Positions 1-9,072 of a DNA stretch of 64,000 nt are shown piece by piece (the stretch's first letter is position 1; every line of letters begins with the position of its first letter). The position numbers and the translations under genes are program-made. The notes under the pieces are model-generated. The model was not told the origin of the DNA. It worked only from the letters and a program-made list of their open reading frames with translations, and searched no databases. Source of the DNA: Qipengyuania sediminis. Its GTDB lineage: Bacteria; Pseudomonadota; Alphaproteobacteria; Sphingomonadales; Sphingomonadaceae. The stretch is taken from contig NZ_CP037948.1 in the NCBI RefSeq assembly GCF_004358425.1, positions 1,054,001 to 1,118,000 of the forward strand. The letters run 5' to 3'.

Positions 1-139
1 CGCCCGCTAAGCGCCTTCCGGTCTGAAATCAGCCGTAGGCGGTGGGCGCGGTGCCCTCTGGCCTCGCACAGCTTGAGGCGGTAGGCCGACCAAGTCCACG
101 GCCTCAAGCAGCCGCGGGCGGTAGGCCAACAAAACGCGT

Positions 140-219
<80 letters not shown>

Positions 220-280
220 CCGCCGTAAGCTCTTGAAAGAAAACCGCTTCCGCCAATCCGGTGGAGCGGATGTGCACATA

Positions 281-303
281 TTGTGACACATGCCGGTTCA
301 CCG
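281..303 (+). other. Candidate integrase arm-type site, left end
   Basis: The stretch with tgtgacacat followed by cggttcac is nearly repeated at 24693-24716 (tgtgacacat, then ccgttcac), just inside the right attachment core. Motifs shared by both inner ends of an island, separate from the core, are typical of arm-type integrase or excisionase binding sites. That role is inferred. The motif overlaps an upstream in-frame ATG of the integrase, one reason to prefer the later start. Confidence 0.5.
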
Positions 304-325
304 ACACCGTTCGGGAGCCTCCCCA

Positions 326-2353
326 ATGCCTCGCATCCCCTTCACAATCCGCCGTGATGGCCGCTACTATTTCCGCCGCCGCGCGCGTTGGCAGAATGGC
401 AACGAAGTCACTGTAGTCGTGCCCTTATCGACCTGCAGCGCGCAGGCCGCGCGCAGCCGGGTCGCAGGCCTCGCCGCGCATTTCGACAAGGTGAGAATTG
501 CCGTGGGCGCCTATTTCGACCTCGACCGGACACTCGAGCCCGCCATGCTCAAGGGCCTGTTCGAGACCGAGCTCACCGTCTGCCTCGGCCGGCTGATCGA
601 CGAGTTCCACGATCCCGCCAACGATCCGCACGCGCTCGTCCAGCGCTACCGGACCCACGCCAGCGCCTACGACATCGCGCAACGTCCGGGCTCCGCGATC
701 GAACTCACCGATTCGCACCGCGATCAGCTCGCCCAGGCCGGGCACGATGAGCACGATATCGAATGGGTCGCCTGCGACCTCGACCGCTACTGCGGCAAGG
801 ACAGCATCGACGACGAGACGATGGCGCTCATCGCCGAGGGCCTGGGTGTCGAGGCCACCCCAGCAGTGATCGGCCGCATGAAGAGCATTCACCTGCAGGC
901 GCAAGCCGAGGCGCACAGGCTGGCATCGCACTACCTCGACGATGACGTGCAGGCAGCCTTCGATCAGGAAGACCTGCTGATGCAGAAGCGGCGCGGGAAC
1001 GGGGAGGCGCTGACCTTCGCCGCACCGACACCAGCGATCACGCAGGCGCCGGCCATTGTCATACCTGCCGCGAGCAATGACATCTCTGTCCTCGCCGAAG
1101 ACACCGATTGCCCCTTCAAGCGCCACCACTCGGCACGGTTCAGCACGGTGATCCCGAAGATCATCGAACTCGCGCGTCTGGCTGGCCACTGGACGCGCAA
1201 TCTCGAACAATACGAGCGCGTATTGCGGACCTTTGCCTGGATCACCGGAGACAAGCCGCTCGGCGACTACAACCACGCCGACGTCGCCGCATACAAGAAC
1301 GCGCTGCTGAGGATGCCGCGCGATTACAAGCCCGCCAAGGACTTCGGTCGCCCATTCGAGGAGGTGTCCAAGACCTTCAAGGTCACCGACAACGCGCGCT
1401 CGATCAACACGGTCAAGCGCGACCTTTCCTATATGTCGACCGCGCACGACATCCTCGCCGAAGATGAATGGGCGCCCAAGGCGGCAAACACGAAGGCGCT
1501 CGACTTCTCCAAGGCGAAGTTCGGCAAGCACAAGAAGGTCTCACCCAAGACCGCGCGGCCGGTGTGGACCGTGCCGCACATGGAATCCCTGTTCTCGGCG
1601 CCGATCTGGACGGGCGGCGGCGGCCATCTCCACCGTCTTGATGCGCGCGGCAGGACAGAGGTCTACCATGACGCGGCTTATTGGCTTCCCCTGCTCCTCT
1701 ATTACACCCACGCCACCGTGAACGAGATCGCCGGCCTGCGTGTCGACGAGGTTCGCATCGATGACGCGGTGCCGAATATCGTGATCAAGGACAACGACAT
1801 CCGTGCCGAGGACGGGTTCGATGGTGGCGAGAAGAACGAAAGCCGGGGCCGCACCCTGCCTCTACACGGTGAAATTCTCCGGCTACGGTTCGCGGATTAC
1901 GTGCGGGCCAATCAGGCTGAGGGACATGCGGCCCTGTTCCCGGAGCTGTACCTTAATCAAGCGCGCGTGGGAGGGCACCAGTTTCGCAATATCGCCTGGT
2001 GTCACATGATGGACTGGATCGCTCTTCACATGGAGGTGCCGCGTAACCGCACCAGCGGGAAAGCTGCCGATATGCATTCGATTCGCGCGCTGGGCTCGAG
2101 CTTCTATGCCAAAGCCAATGCGCCGGACCTCATGCGTGCGGATATCATGGGTCATGCCCGCACCGGAACCAACGCGCTGCACTACTCCAAGCGCATGGAG
2201 AGCCACGGGATGGACCAGGTCCTCGCTGAGTATCGCGCTTTCATGGCTGACCACATCGAGATCGCAACGCGAAAGCTCTGGCCGCATCCTATCCATCTGC
2301 TGCCCCTTCGCCATAGGTCGAGGACTGGAAAGCCAAAAGCGTTGGCACGATGA
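326..2353 (+). CDS. Tyrosine-recombinase integrase of the tRNA-Pro island
   Basis: Site-specific recombinase of about 675 residues that would integrate and excise the island at tRNA-Pro. The N-terminus (RIPFTIRRDGRYYFRRR) is the small basic domain seen in large sphingomonad integrases (DUF6538 type). A core-binding domain lies near residues 260-400 and the catalytic domain near 400-640. I see the box II motif HSIR (H584, R587), IMGHART and the nucleophile Tyr620 in LHYSKRM. The usual first catalytic arginine (G-x-R-x-x-E-I) is not there: the matching segment reads HATVNEI with Thr464. The ATG at 326 is preferred over 290 because 290 lies in the arm-site repeat. The gene is transcribed away from the tRNA, as in most islands of this kind. 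Confidence 0.9.
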   Translation: MPRIPFTIRRDGRYYFRRRARWQNGNEVTVVVPLSTCSAQAARSRVAGLAAHFDKVRIAVGAYFDLDRTLEPAMLKGLFETELTVCLGRLIDEFHDPANDPHALVQRYRTHASAYDIAQRPGSAIELTDSHRDQLAQAGHDEHDIEWVACDLDRYCGKDSIDDETMALIAEGLGVEATPAVIGRMKSIHLQAQAEAHRLASHYLDDDVQAAFDQEDLLMQKRRGNGEALTFAAPTPAITQAPAIVIPAASNDISVLAEDTDCPFKRHHSARFSTVIPKIIELARLAGHWTRNLEQYERVLRTFAWITGDKPLGDYNHADVAAYKNALLRMPRDYKPAKDFGRPFEEVSKTFKVTDNARSINTVKRDLSYMSTAHDILAEDEWAPKAANTKALDFSKAKFGKHKKVSPKTARPVWTVPHMESLFSAPIWTGGGGHLHRLDARGRTEVYHDAAYWLPLLLYYTHATVNEIAGLRVDEVRIDDAVPNIVIKDNDIRAEDGFDGGEKNESRGRTLPLHGEILRLRFADYVRANQAEGHAALFPELYLNQARVGGHQFRNIAWCHMMDWIALHMEVPRNRTSGKAADMHSIRALGSSFYAKANAPDLMRADIMGHARTGTNALHYSKRMESHGMDQVLAEYRAFMADHIEIATRKLWPHPIHLLPLRHRSRTGKPKALAR

Positions 2354-2865
2354 CTGGTCAGCTTCGCGCCCTCATTGCAGTCCTTCGTCGGCCTAACGGC
2401 CGACACCGCAAAGCGGACATTCGTCGATGCCCTATCGGGTCCCGCCGCTCCTAAGTGTCGCGGCTGAGATCCCTCAATTCTGGTCGGTGCCGTCGCGCGT
2501 GATGGCCAGAAGGCCCATGGCCTCGTTAAACAGGAGTCACAGCCGAGCAGGATGCGCTCCACATACCGGGCGCCCGGCGGGTTACCGTGCCGAGGAAGGT
2601 CCGCGAGCGGCTTCGCTCGCCCGCCGGAGCACGGTGCGCAGCAAGCCCGACATTCGGCTTCCTGCTTGAGCCGGACATGGTGGGCGAGATCGCCCCCAAC
2701 GCTCCATTCCAGACCGAAGTATTTTGCTCTCCGCGACTTACGCTTGTCCCCACTCTGAGTCATAAGGCTCAGGGAGACGCCTTAACCCGCAGGCCTGACC
2801 CCTTGCGTGGCAACGGCTTCCACGATCGGCGGCTCGACGCAACCGAGGGCGAACGGGGGAGCAGA
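2354..2865. other. Stretch without a recognisable gene
   Basis: Between the integrase stop and the ATPase start I find no ORF with a convincing start, ribosome site or known motif. A short palindrome cggcctaacggccg lies near 2391-2404. The stretch probably holds the promoter of the downstream ATPase gene; an in-frame open extension from 2587 exists but lacks family sequence. Confidence 0.4.
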
Positions 2866-5508
2866 ATGAGCGGAGAGCCGATCGACGATATCGAGGCCTG
2901 GTCGAAGAAGCTATCGCCATGGCGGCAGGATTGCCTTCGGCGCCTTGCGATCAGCAATGAGCTGACCGAGGAAGATCTCGGCGAGCTGCTCGCGATGATC
3001 AAGCAGGGTGCCGGATTCGCGCTCGATGATCCGGCACCGGCGCCGGTGCCCTTCGCAAAGGCGCATTTCGGCGGCGTCAAGCACCAGCCGATCGTGCTCA
3101 AGGGCATCGCCAATGTGACGAACGTCAACCGGCTGGTGCATGAAGCGCAGCTGACCTTCTGCCCCGCCGGGCTAACGGTCGTGTATGGCCGCAACGGCAG
3201 CGGCAAGAGTGGCTTTGTCCGCATCCTGCGGACGGCCTGCCGCACGCGGATCGAGAAGGCAGAGAAGCTTCGCGTGCTCGGTGACGTCTATGGCGCCAGC
3301 TCCGGCCCCCAGTCGGCCGACATCATCATCGACAGCGGCGGTGGGGACATGCCCGTCAAGTGGCAGCCGGGCATGGCGGCGGCGCCGGAGCTGATGCAAG
3401 TGGCGGTGTTCGATACAGCGTCGGCGCAGCTCTATGTCGACGGCGGACACCAGATCCGTTTCCTGCCGTTCGGGCTGGCGCTTCCGCATCGCCTGAACAC
3501 GGTTTGTCTGTCTTTGAAGGGGCAGCTCGAGACTGAGCGGGCGGCTGCGGTCGGAGACAAAATCAGCCTGACCGAGATAGCGTTCCCGACGATACGCAAT
3601 ACGAAGGCGCAGGCCTTCAATATCGCCCTCACCAAGGCAACTACCCAAGCAGAGATCGACAAGGCCGCCGACTTCGAGGCAGCCGATCAGACTCAGCTGG
3701 ACGAGATCGTGAAGGTCCTGGCGGCAGGGGCGGCGGCGGCCGTCGACGTATCCGCTTTGGCGACGTGGACCGACTCCGTCGCCAAGGAATGCGAAGGCGC
3801 CTTGGGTGCGCTTGGCGATACAGCCTTGGCAACACTGGCCACGCTCAGGAACAACGCCGTCGCGGCGCGCCAAGCCGCCCAGCTGGCGGCCGGGGCGCTT
3901 TTCACCGACGAACCCCTCACGGGCGTTGGCAGCGAGAGCTGGCGCGCCTTGTGGGAGGCGGCGCGCGACTACTCGGTGAAGGAGGCCTATGACGGCCTCG
4001 ACTATCCGGTCGTCGAGGTGGAGGATGGGCATCCAGCCTGCGTCCTGTGCCAGCAGCCGCTGCTGGCGGACGCGGCCGCCCGGATGCTGCGCTTCCAGAA
4101 GTATATGGATGACACCCTGGATGTCGCCGCCACCAAAGCGGAAAAGGCCGTGGCCGACGCGTCGGCGGCCCTGCCTGAGCTGAAGCTCCTGCGGGCCGAC
4201 GATCTCGCCGACCGGATCGAGCAGGTCCGCAAGCGCGACGCAGCACTGGCGGACAGCCTGTCCACCTTTCAAACTGCGATCGTCGCTCGCCGCGAGGAAG
4301 CCGCGGCGCGCCTTGCTGGCACGCCGTCGAAGCCCGTGCCGGTGCTCGTCTCGCCGGTCGAGTCGGTAAAGGCGATGGCGAAGAAGTTGCAGGAGGCAAA
4401 GGATGCATTAACGAAAGCCGGCGACACCGACGAACGGGCGAAGCTCGCCGCCGAGCAGGCGGAGCTGGAAGACCGGAAGATACTGGCCGCCAACAAAGTC
4501 AAGCTGGAGCAGAGGAAGGCGCTTCGGGAGCTTGAAGCGGCCTACGCAGCTGCGCTGGCAGAAGTCCAGACCAAGGGCATCACCCAGCGTGCAAACGAGC
4601 TGCTCGACACGCATCTCACCACGGCCGTGGTCACCCGTTTCGACGCCGAGCGCAGCAATTTCGACATCATGCACCTCAAGGTCGGCCTAGCGCGCAAGAG
4701 CGGCCAGACCAGAGCGGAGTTTGAGGTCGATCCCCAGACCAAGCTGACCAAGGTTACCTCGGAAATCCTGAGCGAGGGCGAGCAGCGCGCCCTGGCGCTC
4801 GCGGGCTTCCTGACGGAGGTAGCGCTCACCGACGGATCGGGCCCGATCATCGTCGACGATCCGGTCTCGTCACTGGATCGGGAGCGCTGCGCCAAAGTTG
4901 CCCAGCGGCTGGCCGAGGAAGCGGGCAAGCGCCAAGTGGTCGTCTTTACGCACGACATCATCTTCTTCAACGAGCTATGCGAGGAAGCCCATAAAATCGG
5001 CATCGACCCCGTCACGATCGCTCTGTTCAGTGACAAAAAGGTGGCCGGCAGGGTCGATCCGACCGGGATCGGTTGGAAGGGCGCGCCGGTGAAGAAGCGG
5101 ATCGGTCGCATCAAGGACGCATTTGCGCCCTTGCCGAAGATCCATTCCGCCAGCCCCGCCGAATATGAAATGCAGATCAAGCATCTCTATGGCCGCCTCA
5201 GGGACACCTACGAGCGGGTGGTGGAGGAGATCATCTTCTGCGATATCGTCCGCCGCGGCGTGGATGTCGTCCAGACGCAGAAGCTGCGGATGGTCCATCT
5301 TTCGCACCCCCTGGCGATCCGCTTTCACGAAGGAATGACGAAGGCCAACACGCACAGCCATGACAATCCCGCGGCCGATACCGTGCCGGTGCCGCCACCC
5401 GAAGAATTTCTGGAGGACGTGGCATTCCTCGAAGCGCTGATCGCGGACCTGAAAGCGGAAAGCCAAGCGGCCGAGGCCGCCCGCCCCCAAATGAAACTAA
5501 AGAGCTAG
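2866..5508 (+). CDS. RloC-like coiled-coil ATPase, candidate anticodon nuclease
   Basis: Predicted 880-residue AAA_13-type ABC/SMC-like ATPase. Seen: Walker A GRNGSGKS (108-115), a long central helical region with a CVLC pair (C392, C395) that could form a zinc hook, ABC signature LSEGEQ (635-640), Walker B with D664-D665, and a switch histidine in VFTHD. This layout is that of RloC (COG4694), a tRNA anticodon nuclease activated by DNA damage or phage. The C-terminus (LRDTYERVVEE, then NTHSHD) has Arg779 and Glu783 four residues apart and His830/832 downstream, resembling the Arg-Glu-His triad of PrrC and RloC; this match is inference. The start at 2866 has a good ribosome site (gggggag); longer in-frame starts lack family sequence. 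It lies beside a convergent type III restriction-modification operon, a common setting for such nucleases. Confidence 0.75.
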   Translation: MSGEPIDDIEAWSKKLSPWRQDCLRRLAISNELTEEDLGELLAMIKQGAGFALDDPAPAPVPFAKAHFGGVKHQPIVLKGIANVTNVNRLVHEAQLTFCPAGLTVVYGRNGSGKSGFVRILRTACRTRIEKAEKLRVLGDVYGASSGPQSADIIIDSGGGDMPVKWQPGMAAAPELMQVAVFDTASAQLYVDGGHQIRFLPFGLALPHRLNTVCLSLKGQLETERAAAVGDKISLTEIAFPTIRNTKAQAFNIALTKATTQAEIDKAADFEAADQTQLDEIVKVLAAGAAAAVDVSALATWTDSVAKECEGALGALGDTALATLATLRNNAVAARQAAQLAAGALFTDEPLTGVGSESWRALWEAARDYSVKEAYDGLDYPVVEVEDGHPACVLCQQPLLADAAARMLRFQKYMDDTLDVAATKAEKAVADASAALPELKLLRADDLADRIEQVRKRDAALADSLSTFQTAIVARREEAAARLAGTPSKPVPVLVSPVESVKAMAKKLQEAKDALTKAGDTDERAKLAAEQAELEDRKILAANKVKLEQRKALRELEAAYAAALAEVQTKGITQRANELLDTHLTTAVVTRFDAERSNFDIMHLKVGLARKSGQTRAEFEVDPQTKLTKVTSEILSEGEQRALALAGFLTEVALTDGSGPIIVDDPVSSLDRERCAKVAQRLAEEAGKRQVVVFTHDIIFFNELCEEAHKIGIDPVTIALFSDKKVAGRVDPTGIGWKGAPVKKRIGRIKDAFAPLPKIHSASPAEYEMQIKHLYGRLRDTYERVVEEIIFCDIVRRGVDVVQTQKLRMVHLSHPLAIRFHEGMTKANTHSHDNPAADTVPVPPPEEFLEDVAFLEALIADLKAESQAAEAARPQMKLKS

Positions 5509-5719
5509 GGCGAATGCTCCAGCGATTACGAGTTGACCCGATCGAGACATTCTAAAAGCAGAGCACCGAGGTCGCTCGCCGATATGCGAACGAACGCTTC
5601 TCCGCTCAATCGTGGAGGCGGCGCTCGTCCGATATGATTACCTGATACTAGACTGGCGGCTTACGGCCCAGTTACCGACAGCATCAAAAGAGCTTGTTCA
5701 GTAACCCTGGCTCGCTTCC

Positions 5720-6463
5720 TTAAAGGCGCTCGAGCATCGTATTCACATAGAACATATCGGGCGCTGCAACAGCCGGAAGCACCACGACGACGTAGTCGGG
5801 CTGTGAAACGTTGAGCGAGAAGGTCACCAGCCCAACGCCGTGGATGCTGCATAGCGACTTAAGCCGGTTCATATCGTCGCTGCTCGTGCTGTTCGGCACG
5901 ACGATATAGCTCTTGTGGCTGAAGAGCCGGTAGGCGACGGCTTGGCCAAAAGCGACGACTGGCTGCCCCGGCACGGCCTTTATTTCGGCGGTCACGATCT
6001 GGGGCTCGAACTTGAAGATGTCCTGAGCGCGTGGCTTGAGGACACCAATCACATCAGGCGTGCCCCACTTGCCGCCGAAGCTGCTGCCCCCCAGAGCTGT
6101 GGCAAAGGTAGCTTCGTCATTTTCCTCGAGCCACTCGGCGAAGCTCGCGTAAAAGTCTTGCTCAGTCACGGATTGCTGACCGTCGCTCTTGACGGGAATG
6201 GCGGCCGTAGCTTCATCTTCGGCCTTAGCGTCGCTTGCTTCGGCGGTGACATACTTCTCCAGCTGGTATGTTCCGCGAGCGACCTTGATGATCTGGTCGT
6301 TTGACTGAAAAAGTACCTGTATGGCCCCGTGGATGCTGTTTGGAGGCGTTTCCGGGGCCTCGGCGTGGATCAGGTTGAGGATTTCTCCCCAGCGAATGCC
6401 ACCCTGCTGTTCATCGAGAATTTCAAGGGCGCGAGCATGAATCTGCTTGCGGTTATACTTCAT
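5720..6463 (-). CDS. HARE-HTH / PD-(D/E)XK nuclease in type III R-M operon
   Basis: A 247-residue protein and third gene of the mod-res operon; its ATG overlaps the res stop by four bases (ATGA), so the two are probably translationally coupled. Residues 1-70 (RALEILDEQQGGIRWGEI, SIHGAIQVLF, GTYQLEKY) look like the HARE-HTH winged helix known from bacterial restriction endonucleases and eukaryotic ASXL proteins. After an acidic linker, residues 100-247 resemble a PD-(D/E)XK nuclease: P136-D137 in GTPDVIGVL, E160-x-K162 in TAEIKAV, and a QxxxY helix motif (Q174, Y178). Classical type III systems have only Mod and Res, so this could add a cleavage or DNA-recognition function. Domain calls are from motif inspection only. 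Confidence 0.7.
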   Translation of the reverse strand: MKYNRKQIHARALEILDEQQGGIRWGEILNLIHAEAPETPPNSIHGAIQVLFQSNDQIIKVARGTYQLEKYVTAEASDAKAEDEATAAIPVKSDGQQSVTEQDFYASFAEWLEENDEATFATALGGSSFGGKWGTPDVIGVLKPRAQDIFKFEPQIVTAEIKAVPGQPVVAFGQAVAYRLFSHKSYIVVPNSTSSDDMNRLKSLCSIHGVGLVTFSLNVSQPDYVVVVLPAVAAPDMFYVNTMLERL

Positions 6464-9072
6464 CCGTTACCCCCAATCACTTCGTCGAGCCGCGTCGCGA
6501 AATCCGCGTCCTTCGACCGCTCCGCCATCCAGAACACGACCTGCCCGCCGCTGACTTCGGCCAGCCGGGCGCCGATGTTGGCCTTCTCCAGCGTATCGGG
6601 ATCGTTGGCGAGGTGCGCCCCCTTATATTCGAGCACGAACATGCGGCCATCGGCTAGCTCGGCGACGAAGTCCGGGTAGAAGCGGTCCGTCGAGGTCGGA
6701 AGCCAATAGGAGCGCGGGCCGCGCACGATGTTGCGCACCCAGTGCTTGACCAGCGGATGGTCGTCGATGGCTACTGCACACTGAAACTCCTCGCCGCCGT
6801 CCTTGATGTCGTCGGGCCGAGGATAGAAATGCTTCTGCCAGCGGTAACGCCCCGCATAAGGTTTCGGCGGGAGGTATCGCCCCTCAGCAAAGGTGAAGCC
6901 GTTCTCACCCAGCGCGAGCGTCGGCGTGATGCCCCCGAGCAGTAGCTGCATGCCGGCCTGTCCGGCCTGCGCACGCAGGTCCTTCACCCGGGCAACGATC
7001 GCGCGCTTGAGCACATCCTTGGCGCGAACCAGCGAAGCGAGCGACATGCCACGGGCGTCGACGAGATGCGTCACAACACGGCGGCAGTATTCGAGGAACA
7101 CCGGCTGCGACACATCCGGCTGGTGGGCCTGCCGGTCCAGCCAGCGGGCGAGATGCGCGGGCGTCCAAGCGGTCTCGTCCTCCAGCTGCAGCGTCATCTG
7201 CGCCGCGCTTCGGCTGATGCGCACCTGACCTTCGTCAACGTCGACGAGCACCGAGTCGGGGGTCTCGTTGAGCGCAAAGCCGGGCAGGTCGGGATCGACT
7301 CCATCCAGGGTCCAGCCGGCAATATCGAGCAGCGTGGTCGGTTCAACCAGGTCGAGCTCGCCGTCCTGCTCTAGCGCTAGCCCAGGAACGGTGAAGCTGG
7401 CCCCGCGCTGTGACGGCGTCGCAGCCGCCTGCCGCCGCTCGACGTGCGCGGCGATGGCTACGCGCGGGTCTTCCTCACCCGCCAGCGGCGCGAGCACCTT
7501 GCCGAGCTGCTCGAGAACCTCGTCGCTGGCTTCCGGGTTGATGACCACCGATACGCCCTCGCATTCGCCGACGAGGGTGATGGCGTCGCGCAGTTCGACC
7601 GGCATGGCGGCGAGGTCCGGCCGCGATTGCAATGGCACCGGCGGAATCGCTGGACGGTCGAGCATCGGCAGCACAGCGGCCGCCGCATCCGCAGCCTGCT
7701 GCGCGATGATCTCGTCGCGCGCGGTGCGCTCGTCGAAGCCCATCGCAACCAGCGTGTCCTTGAGCTTGTTGGCAGCTGCGTGGAAACCGATCCCGGTGAC
7801 GTGAGCGTAAGCGCGGTTCAACTCTTCGACCGGGCGCCGGGTGGCATAGGGCATCCTGAGCACGCGGCCGAGCAACTGCTCCACAGCGGTCGCCGACTGG
7901 ATGTTGGCCACCGAACAGAACACGTAGGCGAAGGAGCAATCCCACCCCTCACGCAGCGCCTCGACAGTGATGACGTGCTCGATCGGGCAATCGAGCGCGA
8001 ACAGGTCGATTCCCTCGAGTTCGCGCTGGTTGCCGGTGGCAATGGCGATGGCAGTCTCCGGCGCGCCGTGCTCTATCAACTTGGCCTTCACGACCTCGAC
8101 GGTGGCCTCGGCCCCGGCTGTGGCAGCTTGCGCCTGGTAGAGGGCGATTGGGCGGATCGGCTCGTTTGCTTCACGCGCGATACGTGCAAGCCCGGCGCGC
8201 TGTTGGAGGGCGTGGATGATCGCCGTCTCCCACCCGGCATGCTGGGTGAGGTGGATGGGAAGCTTGATCATCTGCTCCGCCTTCAGCTCGTCGGCTGTGG
8301 CGGACACGATGACGTTGGAGCGCACCGGCGTGGCGGTGAATTCGATGATCGCGCTCGGGTCGAGGCGGGCGCCGGTCTCCTCCGACAAGCCAGTGACGAA
8401 GTTGTGCGCCTCGTCCACGATCATGACCGGGCGAACCAGTCGCATCACATTGGCGAATGACCAGCTGACTTCGCCGGGACGCGTCGGTGCATCGCCCGTA
8501 TTGCGCATCAGATCATCGGGCAGCGGGCGCCCCTTGAAGAAGGCCTCGTAGTTCTCGTCGTCCTTGTAGACGTTCCGCTGCGCTGCCTGGGCAACACGAA
8601 ACGCCTGCACCGTGGCGACGAACACGTGCGCCGCGGTGGCGAGATCCTGCGGCGTCATCTGCCGGCGTTCGTCGATGCCGAGCACGCGCACGTTGCCGCC
8701 GAACTCTGCCTCCAGTGCAGCGCGATAGGGATGGCCCGGCGTCTTCAGAGCATCCAGCGTCTGGTCGGCAATGGTGCTCGAAGGGACCAGCCACAGCGCA
8801 ACCGGATACTCCGGCCCATCCACCCGGTGCTTATGCGCGATTCCGACCGCGTGCGCGCCAAGCAGCGTCTTGCCGCCGCCCGTCGGTAGCCGCAGGCAGC
8901 AATAGGGGACACGTGGCAGCGTGCGCAGCGGCTCGTAAGCGCTGGCGTAGAACCCCGGCTCCCCTACCTGGCAGGCGATGTTGTAGGCGACCGAGTGCGG
9001 GCGCGTGACAGCCGCCTCAAGGAAGCTGTCGAGCGCTTCGAGAGCGCGGCGCTGGTAGGCCTTGAGCTGCAT
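6460..9072 (-). CDS. res: Type III restriction endonuclease subunit Res
   Basis: Predicted 870-residue restriction subunit with a superfamily 2 helicase core and C-terminal nuclease. Seen: Walker A LPTGGGKT (62-69), DEAH box in VDEAHNF, FTATPV as motif III, QLLGRVLRMPY as the motif VI region, and near the C-terminus YPDFVAEL followed by VLEYKG, which fits the PD-(D/E)XK nuclease of Res proteins. The start MQLKAYQRRAL at 9072 is chosen because it matches the family N-terminus and shares one base with the mod stop codon (TGATG); the open frame further upstream lies inside mod. Res would assemble with Mod and cut DNA a fixed distance from unmethylated sites after ATP hydrolysis. Confidence 0.92.
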   Translation of the reverse strand: MQLKAYQRRALEALDSFLEAAVTRPHSVAYNIACQVGEPGFYASAYEPLRTLPRVPYCCLRLPTGGGKTLLGAHAVGIAHKHRVDGPEYPVALWLVPSSTIADQTLDALKTPGHPYRAALEAEFGGNVRVLGIDERRQMTPQDLATAAHVFVATVQAFRVAQAAQRNVYKDDENYEAFFKGRPLPDDLMRNTGDAPTRPGEVSWSFANVMRLVRPVMIVDEAHNFVTGLSEETGARLDPSAIIEFTATPVRSNVIVSATADELKAEQMIKLPIHLTQHAGWETAIIHALQQRAGLARIAREANEPIRPIALYQAQAATAGAEATVEVVKAKLIEHGAPETAIAIATGNQRELEGIDLFALDCPIEHVITVEALREGWDCSFAYVFCSVANIQSATAVEQLLGRVLRMPYATRRPVEELNRAYAHVTGIGFHAAANKLKDTLVAMGFDERTARDEIIAQQAADAAAAVLPMLDRPAIPPVPLQSRPDLAAMPVELRDAITLVGECEGVSVVINPEASDEVLEQLGKVLAPLAGEEDPRVAIAAHVERRQAAATPSQRGASFTVPGLALEQDGELDLVEPTTLLDIAGWTLDGVDPDLPGFALNETPDSVLVDVDEGQVRISRSAAQMTLQLEDETAWTPAHLARWLDRQAHQPDVSQPVFLEYCRRVVTHLVDARGMSLASLVRAKDVLKRAIVARVKDLRAQAGQAGMQLLLGGITPTLALGENGFTFAEGRYLPPKPYAGRYRWQKHFYPRPDDIKDGGEEFQCAVAIDDHPLVKHWVRNIVRGPRSYWLPTSTDRFYPDFVAELADGRMFVLEYKGAHLANDPDTLEKANIGARLAEVSGGQVVFWMAERSKDADFATRLDEVIGGNG

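Noticed and set aside
290..325. Earlier ATG for the integrase
   Set aside because: It falls inside the motif shared with the right end of the island, and the conserved N-terminal domain begins at 326.
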